The notes beneath the pieces are model-generated. The model made no database searches and had not been told where the DNA came from. It saw nothing but the letters and a program-made list of their open reading frames with translations. DNA of 64,000 nt from contig NZ_JACHLP010000011.1 of the NCBI RefSeq assembly GCF_014204525.1, positions 62,001 to 126,000 on the forward strand. Reading direction: 5' to 3'. Each line of letters begins with the position of its first letter. The first letter of the stretch is position 1. The stretch is from Roseateles oligotrophus. GTDB taxonomy: Bacteria > Pseudomonadota > Gammaproteobacteria > Burkholderiales > Burkholderiaceae_C. Positions 52,241-62,959 of the stretch are shown here, in pieces. Both the position numbers and the translations under genes were made by a program.

Positions 52241-53035
52241 ATGAAGCCTGCTTTCTTCCGCGTCCTGGCGAGTCTGGCCCTGGGCCTGGGGCTTGCCCTC
52301 CATGCTGCCTCGGCCCAGGCTCAGCCCAAGCTGATCACGATTGCCGCCGAGGATGACTGGCCACCCTACTCCTCCATCAAAGCGGATGGCTCCGGCCCCG
52401 AGGGCCTGACACCCGAGCTGGTGCGGGCCGTGTTCAAAAGCCGCGATATCGAGGTGAAGTTCCTGGTCGTGCCCTTTGCGCGCTGCCTGCACCTGACCCA
52501 GCAGGGCAAGGTCGTGGCCTGCTTCAACGCCACCATCACCGACGAGAACCGGGACGAGTACTGGTGGCACCCGACACCGATTTTTCACGAGGGCCTCAGC
52601 ATCTTCGCGCTGGCCGATTTCAAGGGCAGCGGCCTGGCCACCCGTGACCTGGAGGGCCATACGGTCGGCCTGACCACCGGCTACACCTACCCCAGCGAGG
52701 TCATGAACAATCCCAAAATCATCCGCTACGAGGCGAACTCGGATGAGTTGCTGCTGAAGATGATTGCCGCCAAGCGCATCGAGTTCGCCCTGGTCAATAC
52801 CCTGCCCGGCCTGCTGCGCGTCAAAAACGATGCCAAGCTGAACGGCAAGATCAAGATCGTGGGCCAGGTCAGCAACGATGGCTTCTGGTTAAGCTTTTCC
52901 AAAAAACACGCGGAGGGCAAGGCCATGGCCGAAACCTTCGAGGCCGGCCTGAAGGCCTTCAAGGCCGACGGACGCTACGAGAAGCTGATCAAGGATTTCC
53001 GTAAACGGCAGGGGCTGGGGCCTGCCGCGCCTTGA
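52241..53035 (+). CDS. Periplasmic solute-binding protein, type 3 family
   Basis: A 264-residue exported protein with signal peptide to about residue 27 ([10 protein letters not shown]). A type 3 (amino-acid-type) binding fold is suggested by [45 protein letters not shown] and [19 protein letters not shown]. No permease or ATPase is adjacent. A hybrid histidine kinase starts 49 nt later, so it could act as a ligand-sensing partner. GGAG precedes the start. Codon use is slightly less GC-rich near the end. Confidence 0.85.
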   Translation: MKPAFFRVLASLALGLGLALHAASAQAQPKLITIAAEDDWPPYSSIKADGSGPEGLTPELVRAVFKSRDIEVKFLVVPFARCLHLTQQGKVVACFNATITDENRDEYWWHPTPIFHEGLSIFALADFKGSGLATRDLEGHTVGLTTGYTYPSEVMNNPKIIRYEANSDELLLKMIAAKRIEFALVNTLPGLLRVKNDAKLNGKIKIVGQVSNDGFWLSFSKKHAEGKAMAETFEAGLKAFKADGRYEKLIKDFRKRQGLGPAAP

Positions 53036-53084
53036 ATCCCGCGGGCCGAACGAGTTTGCAGGGCCACTGAATGCGCGCCGACCC

Positions 53085-56000
53085 GTGAATATCCAAAGCA
53101 TCCGCTTCCGCCTCAACCTCCTGTTCGCCGTCCTGGTGTCGGTGATCCTGGGCGTCTTTGGCCTGCTGTCCTACCAGGAAAGCAGCAAGCAGCTGGTGGC
53201 CCGTTATGAGGAGGGGCGCCAGTCCCTGCAAAAGCGCCTGGCCATCAATCTGGCCTCGCCGATGTGGCGTTTCGATGCCGAGACCCTGAAGAAGAATCTG
53301 CAGGCCGAAATCGGCCCCCCGGTGCTGGGCATTGTTCTGCGCGAAAGCCGGGACGACAAGGCGATTGCCAGTGCCTGGTCGCCGCTGGCCGGCAAGCGCC
53401 GCGATCTGGAGGATGTGCTGGAGTTCCCGCTCACCATCGAACAGGGCGGCGATACGCTGGACCTGGGCGTGGTCTCGGTGACCACCAGCCGCGAAAGCAT
53501 CGAGCAGGATTTGCGCGCGCTGGTGCTGTCCCGCGTGATGGAGATCGTGGTCCTGGTCAGCCTGCTGCTGGCGACCTTGTCGCTGGGCCTGCGCCAAATG
53601 GTTTTGCGCCCCCTGGCGGCCTTGAAGAGCGCGCTGACGCGTGCGGCGGCCCTGCAGGATGCCAAGGTCACGGTCAGCCTGCCGGTCGCCGGTCGCGACG
53701 AGTTCACCGAGGTGGGCAAGAGCTTTGCGCTGATTGCCGCCCGCCTGTCGGCCGATCTGGCAAGGCGGGAGCAAAAAGAGACGGAGCTGCAGCAGGCCTA
53801 TTCGCTGCAGCTGGAAATGACCGCCCAGGTGGAGCACAGCAAACAGCTGGCCGAGGAGGCGTCCAAGGCGAAATCGGCGTTTCTGGCCAATATGAGCCAT
53901 GAGATCCGCACGCCGATGAACACCATCATCGGCCTCTCGCAGCTGGCGCTCAAAACCCATCTGCAGCCGCGCCAGCACGAGTACATCGAGAGGGTCTGCA
54001 TCTCGGGCAAACACCTGCTGGGCATCATCAACGACATCCTCGACCTGTCCAAGATCGAGGCCGACAAACTGCAGGTGGAGCAACTGCCCTTCGAGCTGGA
54101 CGCCCTGCTGTCCAATGTCTCCAATCTGGTGGCGGAGAAAGCCATCGCCAAGGACCTGGAGTTCATCTTCGACGTCGGCCGCGACGTGCCGCAACGCCTG
54201 ATCGGCGACCCGCTGCGCCTGGGCCAGGTGATGATCAACTTCGCCAACAACGCCGTGAAGTTCACCGACAGCGGCGAAATCTCCATGGTGCTGAGGGTGG
54301 AGCGCCCGGTCTGGAGCGGGCCGCAGGGCCAGCCGCTGATCCAGCTGCGTTTCGCCGTCAACGACTCGGGCATCGGGCTCAGCGAGGCGCAGATGAGCCA
54401 GCTGTTCCAGAACTTCCAGCAGGCCGACGTCAGCACCACGCGCAAATACGGTGGCACCGGCCTGGGCCTGTCCATCTCCAAACGCCTGGCCGAGCTGATG
54501 GGCGGTGAGGTGGGGGTCAGCAGCCAGCTGGGCGTGGGCAGCAGCTTCTGGTTCAGCGCCTGCCTGGGGGTGGACGAAGACAGCGAGGCCCTGCCCGAAG
54601 CGCAGACCCGGGCCCAGGCCTTGCTGGAGCTGCACACACGCGTCCAGGGCCTGCATGCCCTGGTCGTGGACGACCACGCCTACGCCCGCAGCCTGATGTG
54701 CGAGCAGTTGCGCGATCTGGGCATGCGGGTGGAGGCCGTCGCCTCGGGGGCGGAAGCGCTGGCGGCCGTCAGCACCGCGGCCGCGCAGGGCGAGGACTTC
54801 GAGCTGCTGCTGCTGGATTGGCGCATGCCCGAGATGGACGGCATTGCCACCGCCCACGCCATTCACGCCCTGAAGCTGGCCCGGCCGCCGCGCTTGCTGC
54901 TGGCCACCGCCTTCGGGCGCGACGAGGTCATGCAATTGGCGCAGGCGGCGCAGCTGGACGCCCTGCTCTTCAAGCCCATCTATCTTTCCGCCCTGTGCGC
55001 GGCCCTGCGCCAGGCCTTGCTGCCCGAGGCCGGCGGCCTGCCACCGGTCGGCAAGGACGCGCAGAAGGAAAGCGCCGCCATGAATCTGGCCAGCATCACG
55101 GGCGCGCGCATCCTGCTGGTCGATGACAACGAGTTCAACCAATACCTGGGCACCGAGTTGCTGGAATCGGCGGGCTTTCTGGTCGAGGTGGCCGAGAACG
55201 GCTTGCAAGCCCTCGAACGCCTGCAGCAATGCCAGCCCGAGTACTTCGACGCCGTCCTGATGGACATGCAGATGCCGGTGATGGACGGCATCAGCGCCAC
55301 CCGGGCGATACGGCGCCTGCCTCAGTTCGCCTGCCTGCCCATCATCGCCATGACCGCCAACGCCATGCTGCAGGACCGGGACGATTGCCTGGCGGCGGGC
55401 ATGTGGTCGGTGGTCACCAAACCGGTGGCACCCGAGGACTTGTGGGCCGCCCTGCTGCAGTGGATCAAGCCTCAGCAGCGCGCCGGCAACAGACCCGCCG
55501 ATGGCGGCCGGCCGGCCCCGGGCCAGCTGCCCGAGCACCTGCCCGGCGTCGACATGGTCTTGGGCCTCAGCCTGGCCGGCGACAACACCGAGACCTATCT
55601 GGAGATGTTCAGGATCTTTATGCGCAACCAGGGCAATCTGGCGGCTCAGCTGGGCAACGCCTTGCGCCAGGGCGATATGCAAAGCGCCGAACGCCTGGCC
55701 CACAGCAGCAAAAGCGTCTGCGGCAGCCTGGGCGCCACCAAGCTGCAGGAGCATGCCCACCGGCTGGAGCAGGCGATACGGGCGGGCCAATCCAGCGAGT
55801 CGATACAGGCCTTGGTGAGGGCCTTGCTGGAGCCCTTGCACGCCTTGATCGAAGCCTTGCAGCGCAGCCTGCCCGGCCTGCAAGCCCAGCAGATGGTGCC
55901 GGTCGAGCCGGCCCGGCTTGAACAAATTTGCCGCCGCCTGCAAGCCTTGCTGAAGCAGGCCGATGCCGAGGCCGCCCTGCTGCTGAAGGAACACGCCGAC

Positions 56001-56111
56001 CTGCTGCACTCCGCCTCGCCCGGCGGTTTTGCCCGGCTCAACAAGGCCATCGAGGACTTTGATTTCGACGCCGCGCTGCAGATCCTGGGCCAGCACTTCC
56101 TGCCGGACTGA
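53085..56111 (+). CDS. Hybrid sensor histidine kinase with two receivers and Hpt domain
   Basis: A 1008-residue BvgS/BarA-like phosphorelay protein. TM1 (about 10-30) and TM2 (about 150-170) bracket a 120-residue periplasmic domain. HAMP is about 172-225. HisKA is [10 protein letters not shown] with H272, followed by HATPase (about 380-495; [31 protein letters not shown]). Receiver 1 (about 520-640) has [10 protein letters not shown] and [12 protein letters not shown]. Receiver 2 (about 675-795) has LLVDDNEFN and [12 protein letters not shown]. The Hpt domain (about 820-930) has [13 protein letters not shown]. Start is a GTG at 53085. No output regulator is adjacent. Confidence 0.93.
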   Translation: MNIQSIRFRLNLLFAVLVSVILGVFGLLSYQESSKQLVARYEEGRQSLQKRLAINLASPMWRFDAETLKKNLQAEIGPPVLGIVLRESRDDKAIASAWSPLAGKRRDLEDVLEFPLTIEQGGDTLDLGVVSVTTSRESIEQDLRALVLSRVMEIVVLVSLLLATLSLGLRQMVLRPLAALKSALTRAAALQDAKVTVSLPVAGRDEFTEVGKSFALIAARLSADLARREQKETELQQAYSLQLEMTAQVEHSKQLAEEASKAKSAFLANMSHEIRTPMNTIIGLSQLALKTHLQPRQHEYIERVCISGKHLLGIINDILDLSKIEADKLQVEQLPFELDALLSNVSNLVAEKAIAKDLEFIFDVGRDVPQRLIGDPLRLGQVMINFANNAVKFTDSGEISMVLRVERPVWSGPQGQPLIQLRFAVNDSGIGLSEAQMSQLFQNFQQADVSTTRKYGGTGLGLSISKRLAELMGGEVGVSSQLGVGSSFWFSACLGVDEDSEALPEAQTRAQALLELHTRVQGLHALVVDDHAYARSLMCEQLRDLGMRVEAVASGAEALAAVSTAAAQGEDFELLLLDWRMPEMDGIATAHAIHALKLARPPRLLLATAFGRDEVMQLAQAAQLDALLFKPIYLSALCAALRQALLPEAGGLPPVGKDAQKESAAMNLASITGARILLVDDNEFNQYLGTELLESAGFLVEVAENGLQALERLQQCQPEYFDAVLMDMQMPVMDGISATRAIRRLPQFACLPIIAMTANAMLQDRDDCLAAGMWSVVTKPVAPEDLWAALLQWIKPQQRAGNRPADGGRPAPGQLPEHLPGVDMVLGLSLAGDNTETYLEMFRIFMRNQGNLAAQLGNALRQGDMQSAERLAHSSKSVCGSLGATKLQEHAHRLEQAIRAGQSSESIQALVRALLEPLHALIEALQRSLPGLQAQQMVPVEPARLEQICRRLQALLKQADAEAALLLKEHADLLHSASPGGFARLNKAIEDFDFDAALQILGQHFLPD

Positions 56112-56132
56112 ACCCCGGCCCTGAAGCAAGGT

Positions 56133-56910
<778 letters not shown>

Positions 56911-57545
56911 TTATCCGCTGCGGCGCAGCAATTGGAATCTGACCGCCCCGGCCTTGCCCTCGCGCCAGGGTTCCAGGCCACAGTCGGGCGGCAGGGCCAG
57001 GCTCTGGTCGGCCTCCAGATAGACGAAGCCGCCCGGCACGAGCAAGGGCGCGGCGGCACTCAGCGCGGGCAGGAATAGATCCAGCTCGAAGGGCGGGTCC
57101 AGCAGCACCAGCTCGAAGCGCGGCGCACCCGCATGGCGGCCCATCCAGCCCAGGGCATCGGCGCATTCCACCCGCAGATTGGCGGCCTTCAGGCGCGTGG
57201 CGCTGGCCTGCAGGCTGCGCGCCAGCTGGGCATCGCGCTCCAGCAAGAGGACCTCGGCCGCACCGCGCGAGGCGGCCTCGAAGCCCAGGGCGCCGCTGCC
57301 GGCAAAAGCATCCAGCACCCGCCAGCCGGCCAGCTCCTGGCCCAGCCAGTTGAACAGGGTCTCGCGCACCCGGTCGGGCGTGGGGCGCAGACCCGGCTTG
57401 TCGGCCACCGGCAGCTTGCTGCGCTTCCAGTCGCCGCCGATGATGCGCACCTCGCGCGGAGCCAGGCGCGGCGCGCCGGTCTTTTGCGCGGCTGCGCCCG
57501 CTGCCGCGGCCTTGGCCGCGACGCTGGAACGGGGGCGTCCGCCGC

Positions 57546-57549
<4 letters not shown>
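56911..57549 (-). CDS. rsmD: 16S rRNA (guanine966-N2)-methyltransferase
   Basis: A 212-residue SAM-dependent methylase of 16S rRNA G966. After a basic/Ala-rich N-terminus come [15 protein letters not shown] and [16 protein letters not shown], the SAM motif [18 protein letters not shown], and the catalytic DPPF ([13 protein letters not shown]). Start overlaps the hisF stop by 4 nt. Confidence 0.95.
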
Positions 57550-58328
<779 letters not shown>

Positions 58329-58343
58329 GGCAGGACTCGATTC

Positions 58344-58380
58344 AAAAAAACGCGGGCCGCAATTTTTGGCATTGCGGCCC
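58344..58380 (-). terminator. Intrinsic terminator between hisA and hisF
   Basis: On the minus strand a perfect 9-bp stem GGGCCGCAA/TTGCGGCCC (58354-58362 with 58372-58380, 9-nt loop) is followed by GCG and seven T (58344-58350). The T-run ends 15 nt before the hisF ATG. It is a textbook factor-independent terminator inside the his gene series. Confidence 0.85.
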
Positions 58381-58405
58381 GGCATGGCGGTTCAGCCGAT
58401 AGGTT

Positions 58406-59149
58406 TTAGCTCGCCACCCACTCGTCGGCCAGCTTCTGGCCCTCGGCCAGGTTCAGATCGCCGGTGTAGATGGCACGGCCGCAGATCACGCCTTCCACGC
58501 CCTCGTGCTCGACCTCGCAGAGTGCGCGGATATCGGCCAGATTGGACAGGCCGCCGGAGGCGATGACGGGGATGCTGAGCGCCTGGGCCAGCTTGACCGT
58601 GGCCTCGATATTGACGCCGCTGAGCATGCCGTCGCGGCCGATATCGGTGTAGATCACGCCTTCGACGCCGTAGTCCTCGAACTTGCGCGCCAGGTCCACC
58701 ACCTCGTGGCCGGTCAGCTTGCTCCAGCCATCGGTGGCGACCTTGCCGTCCTTGGCGTCCAGGCCCACGATGATGTGGCCGCCAAAGGCCGAGCAAGCAT
58801 CCTTCAGAAAGCCCGGGCTCTTCACCGCGGCCGTGCCGATGATGATGTAGCTGAGGCCACCGTCGAGGTAACGCTCTATGGTGTCCAGGTCACGGATGCC
58901 GCCGCCCAGCTGCACGGGGATCTCGTCGCCCACCTCGCGGATGATGGCCTTGATGGCGGCCTCGTTGACGGGCTTGCCGGCAAACGCACCGTTCAGGTCC
59001 ACCAGATGCAGGCGCCGCGCGCCGGCGTCCAGCCAGCGCCTGGCCATGGCGGCCGGGTCTTCGCCAAAGGTGGTGGAGTCATTCATATCGCCCTGCTTGA
59101 GGCGAACGCAGCGACCGTCTTTCAGGTCAATGGCAGGAATCAGCAGCAT
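58406..59149 (-). CDS. hisA: Phosphoribosylformimino-5-aminoimidazole carboxamide ribotide isomerase
   Basis: A 247-residue TIM-barrel isomerase turning ProFAR into PRFAR. It has [19 protein letters not shown] with the catalytic Asp, [17 protein letters not shown], the second Asp in [15 protein letters not shown], and [13 protein letters not shown]. It lies 51 nt after hisH. A terminator follows 25 nt after its stop. Confidence 0.96.
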   Translation of the reverse strand: MLLIPAIDLKDGRCVRLKQGDMNDSTTFGEDPAAMARRWLDAGARRLHLVDLNGAFAGKPVNEAAIKAIIREVGDEIPVQLGGGIRDLDTIERYLDGGLSYIIIGTAAVKSPGFLKDACSAFGGHIIVGLDAKDGKVATDGWSKLTGHEVVDLARKFEDYGVEGVIYTDIGRDGMLSGVNIEATVKLAQALSIPVIASGGLSNLADIRALCEVEHEGVEGVICGRAIYTGDLNLAEGQKLADEWVAS

Positions 59150-59200
59150 GGCCGAGTGGTCGGTGGTGAGGGGGGGAAGGAGAGAAAGGGATGAGAAAAC

Positions 59201-59848
59201 TCAGGGTTGCCAATGCAGGAAGTTGCGGTACAGGGCAAGGCCCAGGGCAGCGCTTTTCTCGGGGTGGAATTGGGTGGCGAAAATATTATCCCGGGCCACC
59301 GCGCAGGTAAAGCGGGCGCCGTAATCGCACTCGCCGACACTGTGGCGCGCATCTAACGGCGCGGCGTAGAAGCTGTGGACGAAGTAAAACCAGGATTCAT
59401 CGGGCACGCCGGCCCAGATGGGATGGGCGGCGGATTGCACGACCTGGTTCCAACCCATCTGCGGCACCTTGAAGCGGCTGCCATCGGGCTGCAGGCGGCC
59501 CTCCAGCTGGAAGCGCTTGACCACGCCCGGGATCAGGCCCAGGCCAGCGGTGTCCTGCTCCTCGCTATGGTCCAGCAGCATCTGCATGCCCACGCAAACC
59601 CCCATCAAGGGCTTGCGGGCGGCGGCATCCAGCACGGCCTCCTTGAGACCGGAGTCGGCCAGCTCGCGCATGCACTCAAGCATGGCGCCCTGGCCCGGCA
59701 GCACCACCCGTTCGGCGGCATAGACTTCCTCCGGCCTGGCGGTGATCAAAACCTCCAGGCCCGAACCCTGGGCCGCATGCAGCACGGCCTGCGAGACGGA
59801 GCGCAGATTGCCCATGCCGTAATCCACTACCGCGACGGTACGGCCCAT
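59201..59848 (-). CDS. hisH: Imidazole glycerol phosphate synthase glutaminase subunit
   Basis: A 215-residue class I glutamine amidotransferase. It has [11 protein letters not shown] at the start, the nucleophile Cys in [19 protein letters not shown], and the His-Glu pair in [10 protein letters not shown]. It supplies ammonia to HisF. Its start is 2 nt after the hisB stop. Confidence 0.96.
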   Translation of the reverse strand: MGRTVAVVDYGMGNLRSVSQAVLHAAQGSGLEVLITARPEEVYAAERVVLPGQGAMLECMRELADSGLKEAVLDAAARKPLMGVCVGMQMLLDHSEEQDTAGLGLIPGVVKRFQLEGRLQPDGSRFKVPQMGWNQVVQSAAHPIWAGVPDESWFYFVHSFYAAPLDARHSVGECDYGARFTCAVARDNIFATQFHPEKSAALGLALYRNFLHWQP

Positions 59849-59850
59849 GA

Positions 59851-60447
59851 TCAGAGCGTCCCCTTGGTGGAAGGAATGACGCCGGCCGAGCGCGGGTCCA
59901 GGGTCAGGGCCATGCGCAGGGCGCGGCCAAAGGCCTTGAAGATGGTCTCACACTGATGATGGGCGTTATGGCCCTTCAGATTGTCCACATGCAGGCTGAC
60001 ACCGGCATGGTTGACAAAGCCCTGGAAGAACTCGAAAGCCAGCTGGGTGTCGAAAGCACCGATGCTGCCGGCAGTGAACTTGACGTCCATGACCAGGCCG
60101 GGCCGGCCGGAGAAGTCCACCACCACGCGCGACAAGGCCTCGTCCAACGGCACATAGCTGTGGCCGTAGCGGGTCAGGCCTTTTTTATCGCCCACCGCCT
60201 GCGCCACCGCCAGGCCCAGGGTGATGCCCACGTCTTCCACCGTGTGGTGGCCGTCGATATGCAGATCCCCCTGGGCCTGGATGTCGAGGTCGATCAGGCC
60301 GTGGCGGGCGATCTGGTCCAGCATATGGTCGAAGAAGCCGATGCCGGTGTTCAGCCTGGCCTCGCCCGTGCCGTCCAGATTGAGGGCCACGCTGATCTGC
60401 GTTTCTTTGGTATTGCGGCTGACTTGGGCGGTGCGAGGGGTACTCAT
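59851..60447 (-). CDS. hisB: Imidazoleglycerol-phosphate dehydratase
   Basis: A 198-residue monofunctional HisB (no phosphatase domain). It has [48 protein letters not shown] and [19 protein letters not shown], with the His/Glu manganese ligands. Overlaps the hisC stop by 4 nt. Confidence 0.97.
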   Translation of the reverse strand: MSTPRTAQVSRNTKETQISVALNLDGTGEARLNTGIGFFDHMLDQIARHGLIDLDIQAQGDLHIDGHHTVEDVGITLGLAVAQAVGDKKGLTRYGHSYVPLDEALSRVVVDFSGRPGLVMDVKFTAGSIGAFDTQLAFEFFQGFVNHAGVSLHVDNLKGHNAHHQCETIFKAFGRALRMALTLDPRSAGVIPSTKGTL

Positions 60448-61529
60448 GCGAGGCTTTCTTTCAAGGCGGCCAGCAAGGCCTGGTTTTCGTCCACCGTGCC
60501 CACGGTGATGCGCAGGCAGTTGCGCAGCAGGGGGTGGGCGGCGGAGGAATTCTTCACCAGCACGCCGCGCGCCTTCAGCGCCGCGAAGGTGGCCGGGGCG
60601 TCGGGCACGCGGGTCAAAATCATATTGCCCTGGCTGGGGAAAGGCTGCACGCCGGGCATGGCTTGCAAGGCTTTGAACAAGGTTTCGCGCTGCGCCCGCA
60701 ACTCGGCCGCCTGGGCCGCGTAGACCTCGGCATGCTCCAGGGCGAAGAGGCCGGCCTCGGCATTCAGCACGCTGATATTGAAGGGCGGGCGCAGCTTGTC
60801 GACTTCAGCCACCAGGGCTTGCTGGCCGATCAGATAGCCGATGCGCACCCCCGCCAGGCCGAACTTGCTCATGGTGCGCATCAGCAGCAGCTGCGGGTAG
60901 CGCGCCAGCAAGGCCATGGAATCGCGCTCGGCAAAGGGCTGGTAGGCCTCGTCCATCACCACCAGGCCGGGGGCGGCCTGGATGATTTGCTCGACCAGGG
61001 CCTCGTCCCACAGATTGCCCGTCGGGTTATTCGGGTAGGCCAGGTAGATCAGGGCCGGCTGATGCAAATGGATGGCGGCCAGCAGGGCCGGGCCGTCCAG
61101 CTCGAAGTCCTCGCGCAGGGGCACGCCGACATACTTCAGCCCCTGGTAGCGGGCCGACATCTCGTACATCACAAAGCTGGGCTCGGGTGAGAGCACGCAG
61201 GCGCCGGGCTTGCTGACCGCCATGCTGAGCAGGGTAATCAGCTCGTCCGAGCCATTGCCCAGGGTGATGGCGCAGCCCGCGGGCATGCCGGCATATGCGG
61301 CCAGGGCGGCGGCCAGGCGCTGCGTGCCCTCGGCCGGATAACGGTTGATGGCCACGGCACCCAGGCGCTGACCCAGCTGGGCTTGCAGCTCGGGCGACAG
61401 ACGAAAGGGGTTCTCCATCACATCCAGCTTGACCATGCCGGCGCTGGAGGCCACCGGATAGGCGTGGGCGGCGCGCACATCGTCGCGAATTTGCGCCAGG
61501 GCTTGGATCAGAGCTTGATTCGGGCTCAT
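60444..61529 (-). CDS. hisC: Histidinol-phosphate aminotransferase
   Basis: A 361-residue PLP aminotransferase acting between HisB and HisD. It has [55 protein letters not shown] and the PLP Lys in [15 protein letters not shown]. Its start codon overlaps the stop of the upstream PIN-domain toxin gene (ATGA). hisD and hisG, the usual upstream genes, are absent from the window. Confidence 0.96.
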   Translation of the reverse strand: MSPNQALIQALAQIRDDVRAAHAYPVASSAGMVKLDVMENPFRLSPELQAQLGQRLGAVAINRYPAEGTQRLAAALAAYAGMPAGCAITLGNGSDELITLLSMAVSKPGACVLSPEPSFVMYEMSARYQGLKYVGVPLREDFELDGPALLAAIHLHQPALIYLAYPNNPTGNLWDEALVEQIIQAAPGLVVMDEAYQPFAERDSMALLARYPQLLLMRTMSKFGLAGVRIGYLIGQQALVAEVDKLRPPFNISVLNAEAGLFALEHAEVYAAQAAELRAQRETLFKALQAMPGVQPFPSQGNMILTRVPDAPATFAALKARGVLVKNSSAAHPLLRNCLRITVGTVDENQALLAALKESLA

Positions 61530-61981
61530 GGAAGGAGGCTCTCCACAGGGCGCAAAAGCGGGTTGATGATTTGCACGCTGTCCAGCTGCAGCTCATGGGG
61601 CAGCTCCAGGCTCAGCAGGCGCGCGCAGCCCTGGGCCTTGGCGGCGGCGACGATGAGGGCATCGGCATAGGCCAGGCCGAAGCGGCTCTCGATGGACCAG
61701 GCGCTTTCCACCGTGGCGTGGTCGATGGCCCAGGGCTGCCAGCGCTGGTAACGCCGCACCTCGGCACGGGCGTCGCCATTGGGCATGGGCGGCGAGATGC
61801 CGGTGGTCACCTGGGCATAGAAATCATTCAGCACCTGGGTGGAGACCCGGCCCAGGCGGCGCAGCCAGAGCTGGCGCAGCCAGGCCATCACCTGCTCGCG
61901 AGCGGCCGCATCGACACCGTCCTCGCTGCAGATCAGCACCGAGGTGTCCACAAACACCGGCGACAGGCTGGTGGCGCTCAC
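61526..61981 (-). CDS. vapC: PIN-domain toxin, VapC-like
   Basis: A 151-residue PIN-domain protein, probably a ribonuclease toxin. Acidic metal-binding residues are D12 (VFVDTSVLI), D53 (TQVLNDFYAQV, where many relatives have Glu), and D107 (LAYADALIVAAA). Start is the GTG at 61981, overlapping the antitoxin stop (GTGA); longer frame starts would lie in the antitoxin gene. Its stop overlaps the hisC start by 4 nt, so toxin and his genes are translationally linked. Confidence 0.85.
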   Translation of the reverse strand: MSATSLSPVFVDTSVLICSEDGVDAAAREQVMAWLRQLWLRRLGRVSTQVLNDFYAQVTTGISPPMPNGDARAEVRRYQRWQPWAIDHATVESAWSIESRFGLAYADALIVAAAKAQGCARLLSLELPHELQLDSVQIINPLLRPVESLLP

Positions 61982-62199
61982 GGCTTGGTGCTCCGCTGTG
62001 GATAAGCCTGGCCATCCGAGACCCAGGAGCGCTCGCGATGCAGCCAGTCCTGCATGGCACGCTCGTAGGCGTCGTCGTGCCGCATCTTCTCGGCCAGCAT
62101 CTCGCCCACCAGGCGCGAGACGCTGGTATTGCGCCGCGCAGCCTCCAGCCGGGCCCATTCGGCCACGCTGTCTTCCATGGAGATAGTCACATTCTTCAC
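61978..62199 (-). CDS. vapB: Ribbon-helix-helix antitoxin, VapB-like
   Basis: A 73-residue protein. KNVTISMEDSVAEWARLEAA followed by RNTSVSRLVGEMLAEKM fits a ribbon-helix-helix DNA-binding domain. The C-terminal part (about 45-73, YERAMQDWLHRERSW) would bind the toxin. Start is taken as the GTG at 62199 so that the beta-strand KNVTIS is included; an ATG at 62178 would remove it. No good SD is visible. Two palindromes upstream (62214-62242) are probable self-operators. Confidence 0.78.
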   Translation of the reverse strand: MKNVTISMEDSVAEWARLEAARRNTSVSRLVGEMLAEKMRHDDAYERAMQDWLHRERSWVSDGQAYPQRSTKP

Positions 62200-62211
62200 G
62201 GCGCACAGGTT

Positions 62212-62242
62212 AACACGAAGTTCGTGCAACACGAAGTTCGTG
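62212..62242. promoter_or_regulatory. Tandem palindromic operator upstream of vapBC-his
   Basis: The 13-nt palindrome CACGAAGTTCGTG (6+1+6) occurs twice, at 62214-62226 and 62230-62242. Each is preceded by AA, and the repeat period is 16 nt. Tandem short palindromes just upstream of an antitoxin gene are typical binding sites for RHH antitoxin dimers. It lies 13 nt before the vapB start. Confidence 0.75.
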
Positions 62243-62308
62243 TCGCTCTGAATTCGCCAGGCCCAGACGAACACCCAAGTCTTGCAAGGGTTTCCCCAGT
62301 CGTCGGCA

Positions 62309-62330
62309 AAATTCTACTAAAGTAGAATTT
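62309..62330. promoter_or_regulatory. Palindromic operator at the XRE regulator start
   Basis: A perfect 10+2+10 palindrome: AAATTCTACT (62309-62318), AA, and its complement AGTAGAATTT (62321-62330). It ends 4 nt before the ATG of the XRE gene and covers the place where a Shine-Dalgarno would be. This strongly suggests autoregulation. Confidence 0.75.
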
Positions 62331-62334
62331 CCAC

Positions 62335-62895
62335 ATGGATATGGCAGAGCAAATCGCGCAGCGCCTCAAGGCCGAGCGCAAGCAAAGAGGCTGGTCCCTG
62401 GACGAGTTGGCGGAGCGCTCGCGGGTGAGCCGCGCCATGATCTCCAAGATCGAGCGCCAGGTCAGCACCCCCACCGCCGTGTTGCTGGCACGCCTGGCCA
62501 ATGCCATGGGGATCAGCTTGTCGGCGCTGATGTTCGAAGCAGGGCCGACGCAGCAAACCGTCTCGCGGCTCGCCGAGCAGCGCGAATGGACGGACCCGGC
62601 GACGGGCTACACGCGCCGCCTGGTGTCCCCCGCCCTGCGCCAGGGCGACGCTGAAATTGTTGCCGTCAATCTGCCGCCCGGTGCCCGAATCAGCTTCCCC
62701 GCCTCCGGCGCTCTCTGCATCGATGGGCAGTTGCTGCTTCAGCAGGGGCAGTTGCAGCTGTCGGCCGGGGGCGAGCAGCTGCCGCTGAAGCCGGGCGACT
62801 GCGCACGCCTGGCCCTTCATCTGGCGCACGAGATCTATAACCCTGGCGCTGAAGTAGCACGCTACCTCGTCGTCATCCGGGTGAATTCAGCCTGA
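62335..62895 (+). CDS. XRE-family regulator with C-terminal cupin domain
   Basis: A 186-residue transcription factor. The N-terminal HTH_3 domain (about 7-62) reads IAQRLKAERKQRGWSLDELA and VSRAMISKIERQVSTPTAVL. A cupin domain (about 110-182) has PPGARISFPASG and the Pro-Gly-Asp turn KPGDCARLALHLAHEIYN. Regulators of this build often sense amino acids or related ligands and control linked catabolic or transport genes. A second in-frame ATG is at 62341. It is divergent from vapB and precedes livM by 64 nt. Confidence 0.9.
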   Translation: MDMAEQIAQRLKAERKQRGWSLDELAERSRVSRAMISKIERQVSTPTAVLLARLANAMGISLSALMFEAGPTQQTVSRLAEQREWTDPATGYTRRLVSPALRQGDAEIVAVNLPPGARISFPASGALCIDGQLLLQQGQLQLSAGGEQLPLKPGDCARLALHLAHEIYNPGAEVARYLVVIRVNSA

Positions 62896-62959
62896 GGCGA
62901 GGCGAGCAAGGCGGGCCAGGCCGCGAAGCTCGTTTTTCAGCTCGGAAAGAGAGGGCTTG

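Noticed and set aside
52989-56129. Very long open frame (about 1046 codons) on the minus strand opposite the hybrid kinase
   Set aside because: It is a shadow produced by high GC3 of the real gene: its translation is Gln/His/Gly/Ala-rich with no domain, whereas the plus-strand frame has all kinase motifs.
61982-62206. Longer N-terminus for the PIN toxin
   Set aside because: The added residues overlap the antitoxin gene in another frame and are Arg/Ala-rich junk; the GTG at 61981 gives the normal PIN start VFVDTSVL near residue 10.
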